Source of the DNA: Mnemiopsis leidyi
Lineage: Eukaryota; Ctenophora; Tentaculata; Lobata; Bolinopsidae
DNA length: 24,932 bases
Direction: 5' to 3'
NCBI GenBank assembly: GCA_000226015.1
Contig: JH153612.1
Span: 102,056-126,987, forward strand
Part shown: piece after piece, positions 8,401 to 18,000 of the stretch
Layout of the letters: every line of letters begins with the position of its first letter
Position numbering within the stretch: the stretch's first letter is position 1
The notes under the pieces: generated by a model
Seen by the model: the letters and a program-made list of their open reading frames with translations, nothing else
Databases searched by the model: none
What the model was told of the DNA's origin: nothing
Translations under genes and position numbers: made by a program

Positions 8401-10118
8401 TGGAATTATAGATTCTTCATGGCAACATAAGCTTTCAGTAAGTTACAACAACTAAATCACTAATATTTAGGTGGGTGCGGCTACATTTACTCGAATTCAT
8501 CTGATGAATTTTTGTATTGCCAATAAATAATTTTCTTGGTGATGATTGATAGTGTTGCATCCTAGATATTCTGAGCCTAACTCTAAATTCAATTTACCTC
8601 TGACGACTAGTTAAATAAAACATTTCAGTTGTGCTTGACTGTTGGACTATTGGACTGACAGTAGCTCTCAAATACTTTGCCTGACTATGGAACAGTCGTT
8701 GGTCTAATCGCATTACTCAGACGGTTTTGAATGTGAAACTTTACTATAAACTGGTTACGTACAAAATCACGTGTTCTCAGACAGAAGGTTTATTACTATC
8801 GGTATATTACGTGACACTCACAGTAAACGATAACTGGATGCATGATGTTTTTGAATATTAGAAATGTATAATCGATTAAATTTGTCAATATTAGTGATTG
8901 CGAATGATAATATTAAACGATCACGATTTATCTTAAACTGAGTTTAAGTGCGCTGATCAGTATCAACATGTGATATAAGATTATGCAATAGATCCGATTA
9001 ATAATTTTCAACATGAAGCTTTGTGTGAACTCGTGTGATGATACTGATGCTATTGCACTAGAGCGAATGATGTACACTAACTTTAAGACCATGAATCGTT
9101 TCAACTTTCAAGGTACAAGCAATAAAGAACGGTGTTTTTGGGGAGGTGTCTCAAATTTTAAAGCCCATATCTCTAAATTTAGTGCTCCTACCTTTGTAAT
9201 TAGAGGTCAATCTGTGTCCGTTGGACCATTTGAGAGTATTTCAGTATTTCACTACCAAATACAATAGGGCAGGGCCAATAAATTTTGAGAAATGAGGTGT
9301 TATCATTCAGCCATATTTTTGCAAACCTCACTGTTTGTCAATTTCATACTATCAACCTAGTTTTTTGAGTTAGGCATACATTCTTACATTCTGTTACATT
9401 CTTATTGAGGATTTCAAAACGCCCTATACCGTTTAATGTGATGATGAATTTTTAAAACAAAAAAAAGGAAATAATGAAACTGATTGATGAATATGTGAAT
9501 GTCTGATGTCACTGTTGAACAATACTATAATGTAGCATTAATTTCTTAAGATTACGAAGTATCATTTGTTGCAAAAATACTATTTAAGTGCTAAAACTTC
9601 CACACCTACTGCCAGTAATTTCCATCATTAGTTGTGTGTAAAAGGAAAAATCGTATCTTAAGACAAACAACATTTTCCTAGAGATACATCAAACAGAATA
9701 TAAGCAAGAATTTGGCACAAATTTAAAGAAGACTCACAACAAAACTGTCGGCTTATTTAAAGATTCTCATTATTCTAAACTTAAGTCATAAAATCCACAT
9801 TAATCAAATTAAGTGCAGTGATCAATAATCGTAAAATTTTCGGTCCAGCGTGCTCATTAAATAATCGGATCACTTCTGAACGCATCATTAATTTATACAT
9901 ACGTGATTAATAAGCAGTAAGCAAGTGATATGTATAAACATGAAACATAAAACACAGACTCAGAAAATCATAATTCCTTCAAACTACAGAGGACAAAATA
10001 CAATAACTAGTTCACGTCAAAATCGACAACTAATTTACACAGTTTTCATAAAATCGCAGGGTTTCCCCGTTACTGAAAATACATCAACCTTGAACTTTCC
10101 TCCACACCACAACATCTC
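8401..10118. other. Convergent intergenic region between the GTPase and GCH1
   Basis: This 1.7-kb AT-rich stretch holds the 3' flanks of two convergent genes. The only longer frame (plus 9013-9267) has no recognisable motif and no supporting splice sites. I see no repeat array, RNA gene or transposon here, and no AATAAA for GCH1 on the minus strand between 9700 and 10118. Confidence 0.6.
8522..8527 (+). other. Candidate poly(A) signal AATAAA of the GTPase gene
   Basis: AATAAA occurs 122 nt after the last stop codon. A second AATAAA lies at 8614-8619. Either could direct 3' end formation; no transcript evidence is available. Confidence 0.45.
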
Positions 10119-10225
10119 CTACCGACGAGTACATATCCTCAGAAACTCGTCCCTTGTCCGTGGATCTTCCAGAAATACTCCCAACATGGTGCTTGTCATC
10201 GTCTCTGCTCCGGACTTTTGCACTC
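10119..10225 (-). CDS. GCH1: GCH1 coding exon 7 (terminal)
   Basis: After the acceptor CGTTTCAG| it encodes [20 protein letters not shown], then [15 protein letters not shown] and TAG at 10121-10119, matching the conserved C terminus of GCH1. Confidence 0.95.
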
Positions 10226-12882
10226 CTGAAACGATTATCATGGTATGTCTATCAAGGGGAGTGTAGTCATTGACTACGTAACTGTGCGGTACTATTTATA
10301 TACGGGCTTGATTGAGGATAGTGATTGATGATAGTGACATAAAATAATTATAAGGAATAGTACTTATAGGCACAGTACTTATAGGAATAGTACTTATAGG
10401 CACGAAGTGATTTGATGCAGTAATATCTAAAATTTAAGGATTTCTTAAACATAAACAATCAAACCATGGCATCATGCCAGGAAACCTCTACAAAAAACTA
10501 ACCACGCATAGACATGCACATGTGAGTTCCCTCGATGATAACCCCGACTCCTGACGGTCTAATAGCCTCGATTACCGCGTTAGCGATCTGTTTTGTTATC
10601 CGCTCTTGGTTCTGAGAAAATTAAATGAGAAATTATAGGTAAGCAATCTGTTTTGTTATCCGCTCTTGGTTCTGAGAAAATTAAGATGAGAGATTATCGG
10701 TTAGTGTTTTGTTATCCTCTCTTGGTTCTGAGAAAATGTAGATAAGAGATTATCGGTTAGCGATCTGTTTTGTTATCCGCTCTTTGGTTCTGAGAAAATG
10801 TAGATGAGAGATTATTGGTTAGCGATCTGTTTTGTTATATGCTCTTGGTTCTGAGAAAATGTAGATGAGAGATTATCGGTTAGCGATCTGTTTTGTTATC
10901 CGCTCTTGGTTCTGAGAAAATGTAGATGGGAGATTATCGGTTAGCGATCTGTTTTGTTATCCGCTCTTAGTTCTGAGAAAATGTAAATCAGATGAGTGAT
11001 TTAACCTTAAACAGAAAAAACGATGAGCAAACTACAGTGATAGATTGGCGAAATCATAATGTAGGAACATCTGCTTATACTTATATAGCTTAAAAAGGAG
11101 TTAGTTATAATGCGATAAACAAATGGCCCTGGTTGTAATGTAGTAATCTAATAACAACTAACCTGGAATCTGCGCGTGTACATTTCGGCTATCCTAGCTA
11201 GCTTACTGAGTCCTAGAACTTTCCCCCTCGGGATGTAGCCGATGTGAATCTGCAAGTTTTATATTTTCGGTGACGTTTATTTTGCTATTGATATAGTTAT
11301 CCGCTCATGGTTCTGACTCAACAGAGAACCACTAACTCAAAAATGTCAAGATGGAAAAATCTTTTTGTCATCGAGCTGGAGTCGTCAGACGTGACTACAA
11401 AATTAGAAGCTTAGAATGCATTCCAATTGCTCATAGCGATAATATTTGACTCACAAAAATCTGAAATCAAATTAAAATACCTTTCCGTAAAAAGGTATGA
11501 GGTGATGTTCACACAGGGAATGAAACTCGATGTCTCTGACAGTGACCATCTCAAAGTAATCTTCTTCAAACTTGGCATTCTTAACGACTAATTCCAGATT
11601 TTCTTCGTAACCTACCAGTACGTTTATTGGTTATAGTACGTTCATTAATTTAAGGCAGGAAGATTTGAATTTCCAAAAATCAACTTTTGGTAAGAAAGAG
11701 GATACTTTTAGCAGCCCTGGCTGGAGTGTCTCTCACTTACCTTTGGTAAGAAAGAGGATACTTTTAGCAGCCCTGGCTGGAGTATCTCTCACTTACCTTT
11801 GGTAAGAAAGAGGATACTTTTAGCAGCCCTGGCTGGAGTGTCTCTCACTTACCTTTGGTAAGAAAGAGGATACTTTTAGCAGCCCTGGCTGGAGTGTCTC
11901 TCACTTACCTTTGGTAAGAAAGAGGATACTTTTAGCAGCCCTGGCTGGAGTATCTCTCACTTACCTTTGGTAAGANNNNNNNNNNNNNNNNNNNNNNNNN
12001 NNNNNNNNNNNNNNNNNNNNNNNNNNNNNNNNNNNNNNNNNNNNNNNNNNNNNNNNNNNNNNNNNNNNNNNNNNNNNNNNNNNNNNNNNNNNNNNNNNNN
12101 NNNNNNNNNNNNNNNNNNNNNNNNNNNNNNNNNNNNNNNNNNNNNNNNNNNNNNNNNNNNNNNNNNNNNNNNNNNNNNNNNNNNNNNNNNNNNNNNNNNN
12201 NNNNNNNNNNNNNNNNNNNNNNNNNNNNNNNNNNNNNTACTTTTAGCAGCCCTGGCTGGAGTGTCTCTCACTTACCTTTGGTAAGAAAGAGGATACTTTT
12301 AGCAGCCCTGGCTGGAGTGTCTCTCACTTACCTTTGGTAAGAAAGAGGATACTTTTAGCAGCCCTGGCTGGAGTGTCTCTCAGTCCGTCTCTCTCCGGAT
12401 CCTCTCCTACACACTCGATTATCGTCCTGAACGCTTCCTCCAACCGAGCTCGCCTTACCTGATGGGATCATGAACAATTATATGAGGCACAACTGAAAAT
12501 GTCATAATCGTCTATCGGGGGAACGAAAATAAATGCAATCACATGACAAGAATTTCATTTCTCATTGGTTAAAAACAGCGAACCCACATCAGTCGACATC
12601 TGCGTAGGACACCCACCCACGTGACTTTCTATCAGACTATCACTCCGCCACAGCAGCCGCTCATCAGGGCTTGACTTTGTACTGTCTTCAAACGATACTC
12701 CGTCTGAAATGGTAGAGTTTTAGTTTGGACAGGTTGGTAAGTACGTTTCTAATTTCGCTATCGGTGTACCAACTTGTTGCTACCAACAGTAAATACAGAC
12801 TAAATCAATTGTGAAATTAGAACTTACTTGTTAATTTTACGGAGCTGAGACTATCAGAAATGTCATCTAAAGATGTGGACAT
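10119..12882 (-). CDS. GCH1: GTP cyclohydrolase I
   Basis: GCH1 converts GTP to 7,8-dihydroneopterin triphosphate, the first step of tetrahydrobiopterin synthesis, as a cytosolic homodecamer. Seven coding exons on the minus strand: 12828-12882, 12621-12703, 12332-12458, 11481-11611, 11163-11249, 10503-10611, 10119-10225. They total 699 nt, 232 residues plus TAG; human GCH1 has 250. All phases agree. Zinc ligands are visible: Cys122 and His125 in [13 protein letters not shown] and Cys193 in [10 protein letters not shown]. Their 71-residue spacing equals the human Cys141-Cys212 spacing. [34 protein letters not shown] and [19 protein letters not shown] are family signatures. The N-terminal two exons are less certain, because that part of the family is variable. 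Two minisatellites built from its splice junctions occupy introns 3 and 5. Confidence 0.93.
10354..10403. repeat. Short tandem duplication in GCH1 intron 6
   Basis: ggaatagtacttataggcac occurs at 10354-10373 and again at 10384-10403, with a partial copy between them. Confidence 0.85.
10503..10611 (-). CDS. GCH1: GCH1 coding exon 6 (third zinc ligand)
   Basis: It encodes [20 protein letters not shown], then [15 protein letters not shown] with the third zinc ligand Cys193. The acceptor is TTCTCAG|; the donor is G|GTTAGT. Its first ~30 bp and the acceptor are the source of the 61-bp array immediately upstream. Confidence 0.95.
10580..10996. repeat. 61-bp minisatellite containing the GCH1 exon 6 acceptor
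   Basis: There are seven copies with the junction motif ctgagaaaa starting at 10612, 10672, 10728, 10790, 10851, 10912 and 10973. The period is about 61 bp, with one 60-bp and one 56-bp unit. On the minus strand each unit carries a splice acceptor TTTTCTCAG and the first ~30 nt of exon 6 (Asn-Gln-Glu-Arg-Ile-Thr-Lys-Gln). Only the copy at 10611 continues into the complete exon. Splicing into other copies would soon meet a stop (Ile-Ala-Asn-Arg-stop in a typical copy). Confidence 0.9.
11163..11249 (-). CDS. GCH1: GCH1 coding exon 5
   Basis: It encodes [20 protein letters not shown] and on through EMYTRRFQ, one of the most conserved stretches of the family. The acceptor is CTTGCAG| and the donor CAG|GTTAGT, phase 0 at both ends. 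Confidence 0.95.
11296..11316. repeat. Detached degenerate copy of the exon 6 acceptor repeat
   Basis: gttatccgctcatggttctg closely matches gttatccgctcttggttctg of the 61-bp units. It sits in the preceding intron (11250-11480), on the far side of exon 5. Confidence 0.7.
11481..11611 (-). CDS. GCH1: GCH1 coding exon 4 (zinc site CEHH)
   Basis: It starts in phase 1 after ACTGGTAG|, so the codon spanning the junction gives the Gly of Thr-Lys-Gly-Tyr. It encodes [13 protein letters not shown], then [14 protein letters not shown], with the zinc-binding Cys and His. The donor is AAG|GTATTT, phase 0. Confidence 0.95.
11683..12382. repeat. 56-bp minisatellite containing the GCH1 exon 3 donor
   Basis: Units start at 11683, 11739, 11795, 11851, 11907 and 11963 before the gap, and at 12274 and 12330 after it, with period 56. 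On the minus strand each unit ends CTTACCAAAG|GTAAGTGAG, the complete donor of exon 3, preceded by the end of the exon that encodes ArgAspThrProAlaArgAlaAla. Units differ mainly by gtgtctc/gtatctc. The copy number is unknown because of the gap; the phase of the units across the gap shows the N count is not a whole number of units. Confidence 0.93.
11976..12237. other. Assembly gap (262 Ns)
   Basis: The run of N lies entirely inside the 56-bp minisatellite within GCH1 intron 3, so no exon sequence is likely to be lost, but the array length is not reliable. Confidence 0.99.
12332..12458 (-). CDS. GCH1: GCH1 coding exon 3
   Basis: It encodes [20 protein letters not shown], then [18 protein letters not shown], the start of the GCH1 core. 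The acceptor is CCCATCAG| and the donor AAAG|GTAAGTGAG. The final ~50 bp of this exon and its donor form the unit of the 56-bp minisatellite that fills the next intron; the exon uses the copy nearest to it. Confidence 0.9.
12621..12703 (-). CDS. GCH1: GCH1 coding exon 2
   Basis: The acceptor is CCATTTCAG| and the exon encodes [20 protein letters not shown] and on to Ser-His. The donor CAC|GTGGGT is weak at -1, but its phase 0 joins exon 3 exactly. A Ser-rich variable region before the catalytic core is usual for GCH1. Confidence 0.6.
12828..12882 (-). CDS. GCH1: GCH1 coding exon 1
   Basis: ATG at 12882-12880 starts [18 protein letters not shown] and the exon ends in a strong donor A|GTAAGT, phase 1. 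The peptide itself is not conserved; support comes from phase, donor quality and a TATA box upstream. Confidence 0.65.
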
Positions 12883-12968
12883 GTTTCGCTAAAAAGAGTG
12901 TACACGTAGTTAGGACTATGGATAATAATTAATTTCAAACACACTTTATCTGCTTTCGACCACAAGTC

Positions 12969-12977
12969 CTTTTTATA
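12969..12977 (-). promoter_or_regulatory. Candidate TATA box of GCH1
   Basis: The minus strand reads TATAAAAAG, 87-95 nt upstream of the proposed GCH1 start codon. This spacing would allow a 5' UTR of roughly 60 nt. No transcript support is available. Confidence 0.4.
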
Positions 12978-13973
12978 AGATCATTAGAAATTTCGATTGT
13001 AATAGCCTAAACAAACGGAAACATAAAGAAAAAAGCGATAATTATTAATTGATAATGTAAGTTGTTAAATAATGGCTTGATACTGAGCAGCAGTAGATGC
13101 AAATTGTGAAAATTACCGCGGTACAACAATTCGTTATTTCTCATGTGTCAGGACCCATGAAACAATTTAGGACGAACAATGGTCATGCCTCATGAAATTA
13201 CTGAGTTCCATCAATAAGGTAATTAGAATTACTAGAAGCTTAATAGAATAAAATTAACAGGTTCGATCGAATATAACAAAAGGTGAAATATGAAAAAATA
13301 TAAAAAACTCGGGTCGTTAAAAATACTGAACAATGTTTTAGGTTCCCATAACAAAATTCAAATAAGAAAATGAAATAATTTATGATAATAAGATAATTTA
13401 AAAGTAGTAATACATTAAATTCAAATTTATTCAAAACATTCGTTCAAGTTTGTATTGAATAACTTTATCTTCATTCAACTGTAAACAATTGCATTAAAAG
13501 AATTGAGAGTAAAATACAAAATAATTTTATAAAATGTAAAGCTGTTAAAAATCGAAAACAATTCGTATAGTAAGAGAATGAAAATTTAGTTTTCTCAATA
13601 TTATTATATAAACTCAGTAAAAAGGGGCTTTATCCCATAAAACCCAGACGCAATAAATAACCCCGAGACAAATATTTAGGTACAATAGGTAGGTATTTAG
13701 GCGTAGAAGATTTTCAGTTGGCAATTAAAGAGATTGAAAGTTAATCTGCTTTAAATCTCGTAGCATGATTAAGTTGAATTGAAATTTGAACACTGGCAGA
13801 TATCTTGCGAACCTGGAAGTACTAAAATAATGATTTAGTAAACAATTACACGCGTGTCAAACATCAAACAAAGGTAGAGACCGTACAAAATCGGTTTGTA
13901 TTTCAAAAAAGCTGTCTAGAGATTTGTTCGCCGTACTGTTATATCTGGCAGCACAATAATCAGTTATGTGATG

Positions 13974-14027
13974 CAAAACATGTCTATACTCTAAAGTTAC
14001 TCAACAAAACATGTCTATACTCTAAAG
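13974..14027. repeat. 23-bp direct duplication
   Basis: The 23-bp sequence beginning caaaacatgtctatactcta occurs at 13974-13996 and 14005-14027, 31 bp apart, in the FBXO31 3' flank. Confidence 0.85.
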
Positions 14028-14273
14028 AGTAAAGAGCAATGTCTCTGTAAAGTAACTCAGCAGGTTGGTATAAGTAGATTTAAAGCTCGCACCGCTGAGA
14101 GCAACCAAAAAACAAGAATGTGAAGATAAACTGGTACGTATAACGGCAGTAGTTGTTGAATTGTTGTGTGCCCCTAACTCTATCTTCTGCTGACCAAATC
14201 TAATTCGCCAAGGCTGCACAAAATCAAATTCAATCGCCCAAGCCCCATAATGACAAAATTAAGTTTACTCTGC

Positions 14274-15000
14274 CTAATTGTCAAGTTTCATTTTGCTAAA
14301 CACATGGAAATAATTTATCCTAAGATTAAGAAAGCCGAACAAGTCATCAGAAAACACGACTATGTACCCTTCAGCCCACTCCCACTTCCACTCTCTGTGT
14401 CCGTCCTTTATCATCATCTCACCTCGGAAGACGGTGCGGCACTTAGCTGGCGGTTTAATCGCACACTCGCATCTATTAGGTAGGGAGAACTTTCGTGGGG
14501 GCCGGTTTTTGAGGTCGTCAAGTTCGATGTAGGTCACGTGTTCCTTGTTCCTCACCTCCTCAATCGTAGGCTTCCTCTTCCAGTCCCAGTCGATGACCTT
14601 AATATTCTCCATCTTAGCCCTGAGTGTGATCAACCCCGCGGTCACGTGACCATCTGAAGTTACTTTCCTACACAGCAGATAGGGCAGTCTCTCGAAACTC
14701 TCGTAGGTCAAGTTGACAATCTGATAGCCGCTGTCCGACATGAAGTCACCTGCGTACAGACCGTGTCTAATGAGGGTGTCACGTATATCAAACTCTGGGA
14801 CGGAGGGCAGAGCACTCTGCTCCTTCAGGGCGGTGTAGGAAAATCCGAACTTGAAGGCGGTTTGTAACTTTCCCAGCAGCTGGTTTGGTGTGAAACCAAG
14901 TCGGTCGTAGTTATCGTAGGTTTGTTCGATTATCCTGGATTTGTTTACCCAGGTCTTCAAGGCGGACTCTGAATGGTCCTGGTACCTGGTATGATTGACT
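14274..15000 (-). CDS. FBXO31: FBXO31 coding exon 8 (terminal)
   Basis: The acceptor is TATCTAG|. The exon encodes NHTRYQDHSESALKTWVNKS, IRHGLYAGDFMSDSGYQIVN (human [20 protein letters not shown]), and EGYIVVFSDDLFGFLNLRIN near the end. Stop TAG at 14276-14274. A good internal donor GAG|GTGAGA at 14423 is ignored in this model, because the conserved C terminus lies beyond it. Confidence 0.9.
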
Positions 15001-18000
15001 CTAGATATTGCAGTCATAATAAATTAACAATCCCCTGGCCCTTCCCAAGCCCGGAAATAATGTTGAGGAAAAGTAAAATTACGGCACTGATAATAAAAAT
15101 TTCTAAAAATGCCTTTTCCCGTCTGGACTTCATTTCATACTACATAAAAAGAAAAGAGAGGCAGCACAAAACTTCGAAATGAAAAGATAACTGAGAGAGG
15201 GATATCGAGTAATCAGCATTATGTCCTGTATTAGGGTGAAAAAAAGAAAAAAAGTTGCCACCCCCCTAGCATGACAACATGAAGTGTGGTATACGAAGGT
15301 ATTGTAGATGTTAGCGGGTTCTGTGGCTTATGCTATGTAAAAATTTGTTCTGAAGGCCTTTAAGGGCCTTTAAGGCCCTAAAATGAAAATGTTCAACTTT
15401 GAGCTAGAAGAAAACTTAGACAAGTATTTTGACGTAAAATTTGACGAGGAATCCGAATTTGATAGTTTCGGAGCGGATAAATCATCGCGTGACCCCTTAA
15501 ATGACCCCTTATAAGGCCCTTCAGGCCCCAAAATTGAAATTTTCAACTTTGATCTAGGAAAAAAATTGAGACCAGTATTTTGACGTAAAATTTGACGAGG
15601 AATCCGAATTTGACAGTTTCAAATGCAAAAAATCATCACGTGACCCCTTAAGTGACCTCTTATAAGGCCCCAAAATGGAAATTTTCGACTTTGAGCTAGG
15701 AGAAAAGTTAGACCAGTATTTTGACGTAAAACGAGGAATCCGAATTTTATAGTTTCGAAGCCGAAAAATGAAAATTGTCCACTTAAAATTACAAGGAATC
15801 TGAAAACCACGTGTCTTTTCTGGCTGGAGACACGCTTTGCGTTTTGCGACTGATAACATTATAATATTGGTACCTATGTATTCACGTTATTAAGTTAGTT
15901 ATTAGAGTATTAGCTTTAGGCCCGCTGGCGCTATTATACCGTGTTTAGGCTTGCTTTATTGACTTAAGAAGCGGGAACCTATGAATTGTAATCCGCCTGT
16001 TAAGTGCACGCATTGGCAATCAAACTATGACGGCCGAATCAATCAATCAATCATGTTTAATAAGGTGCGTAAGAACACCGAGTAAAGTTGAAATGTAACA
16101 TAAAAGTCAAACTTGTTTTTAGGACAGCGAATAGAGAATCCGGGCTGGGGTGTCCGAGCAGCGTTCTCGTCCAGTTTGGATTTGTCGAACCGTTTTACAA
16201 AGATCTCACACTGGTGCGGGCTTCTCGGTCCGGGGAACAAACAGTCAGCTGAGATCTTGTTCTGTCGACTGTTGGAGAGAGGGGGAGAATTAGAAGGGGG
16301 AGAGAGTGGGGGAACTAGAAGGGGTAGAGAGTGGGGAAAGAGAGGTAGAGAGGGTATGGAGAGGGGAAGAGAGAGGGATATAAAGTGTGTAGAGAGGAGG
16401 AGAGGGTGAGGAGAGGGTGAGGAGACAGGGGAGAGAAGATGAGGTACAGCGTGTTCGGTAAGAAGATACCAGCAGCATACTCAGAACTAAGTATTGAACA
16501 AATTGAAGTGATAAATCATTTTGGAATTGTCGTGTGATAAGTACGTAAAAACTAAAAGTTTCGTTTTGCTGCATTAAGTTACCGCCAGATAAGGGTTAAA
16601 CGCTTTTTCTTTTCAACCTTTCCATGTGAATGTGTGAAAGGTGATTTTCTTTACATTTACAATGGCTCATGCTAGGTTTAGAGATCATGTTCTTTAGAGA
16701 TCTTGACTTGAGCTGCGCGAAAAATATCATCTTTAAATAACAAATACTGTTAGAAGATATTGATGATGATTGATGTCTCTTGAGTGAAATATTAAGAAAG
16801 CTGTCCGGAAAAAATTGACTCATACAAACTGGATCAATTGTGTTTTTTCCACGAGAAACTGACAAGCTCAATAGCATTGGAAAAGCTGCCAAAATGGACA
16901 GTCTACAAGAATCCCGACTGGCCCACGGTCCACTACTGGTCCCTGGACCACTCACTAATGGTCCGTGGACCACTTCACCTAAATCCAAAGTTTAAGCAAG
17001 CACTTCTATAATCTCATACTGACTCCATAATAATCTGACTCCATAATAATCTGACTTCACAATAATATGACTCCACAATAATATGACTCCACAATAATCT
17101 GACTCCATAATAATCTGACTCCATAATAATCTGACTCCATAATAATCTGACTCCATAATAATCTGACTCCATAATAATCTGACTCCATAATAATCTGACT
17201 CAATTATACGGTAGAACTAGACTGCAAGACTGCAAGATGACATATATCCCACATCTCTACTCAGTACTCTTGGCGGACCTGGTGTTGTTTTGGAGATGGA
17301 CGAGGCTAAGTTCGGGAAGCGCAAATACAACAAAGAAGCCTACCGAGGTCCGAGAAGGACAGTGGGTGCTGGAGCAATAGGTTAGACTTTAGAGCAACGA
17401 TAACTGTTTGATCCTACTTCCCTGTCCGAACAACAGGAGAAATGCCCCAATCTTCTTTCTCTGATTCAGAGAAAGGACTCCACTGAGACAGCAATCCATA
17501 ACCGACCTCCACCCTCTATTTTTGTAAATTTTGATTTGTTTTCTGTATTTCTTATCATACTAATTACTGAAAAAAGTCAATCGTCTGTCAGTTATTAAAA
17601 ATTAAGTCAACTTAAGCTAGAGTTCAACTTAACTTAATATTCATCGCGGACCAATAGATAACTGTGGACGGGTGGTCCGCGGGAACAGTCGAGCTTCTGC
17701 CTTCTTGGAAACTGCCCCAAAATGTGATAAAGAATCATGACGCTCGTCACAAGTAAGAACAAAATCAAAATATCTGCAATGCTAATTCCCAGTTCCCACG
17801 TACCTCAGTTTGCTGATGTTAGAAATATTGTTTAACTTAATTGAGAAAATGTCTGTTTCTATGGGAAGGCCATCAAGACTTCTTTTGTTGAATCTGTCAA
17901 TCTGAATGTCCGTCGCTACAAGGCACTTGTTTTTGAAAACCACCTGAAGGGTAAACAAACCATGTCAACAGGGTAGTACGTAGTCAGCATATTACTTTTA

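Larger units (their letters stand above)
12883..14273. other. Intergenic region between GCH1 (5' end) and FBXO31 (3' end)
   Basis: Very AT-rich (especially 13000-13620) with no supported gene. It should hold the GCH1 promoter and the FBXO31 3' UTR; a minus-strand AATAAA lies at 13431-13426, far from the FBXO31 stop. The frames at minus 13240-13434 and minus 14022-14219 have no recognisable motif. Confidence 0.55.

Noticed and set aside
10119..12882. Functional pairing of GCH1 with the VLIG-like GTPase, since both are interferon-responsive in mammals
   Set aside because: Adjacency alone, with convergent orientation and 1.7 kb between them, is no evidence of shared function.
14415..14425. GAG|GTGAGA donor in the last FBXO31 exon (minus strand)
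   Set aside because: The residues after it match the conserved FBXO31 C terminus, so the exon most likely reads through.
16596..16988. Minus-strand 130-codon frame
   Set aside because: No family resemblance; it lies in an FBXO31 intron and overlaps the ggtcc/ggacc palindromes.
17640..17800. Minus-strand frame with a membrane-like segment (ADILILFLLVTSVMILYHIL)
   Set aside because: It follows directly after the FBXO31 exon 6 donor in a different frame and is preceded by a stop; best read as intron sequence. A separate membrane exon cannot be fully excluded.
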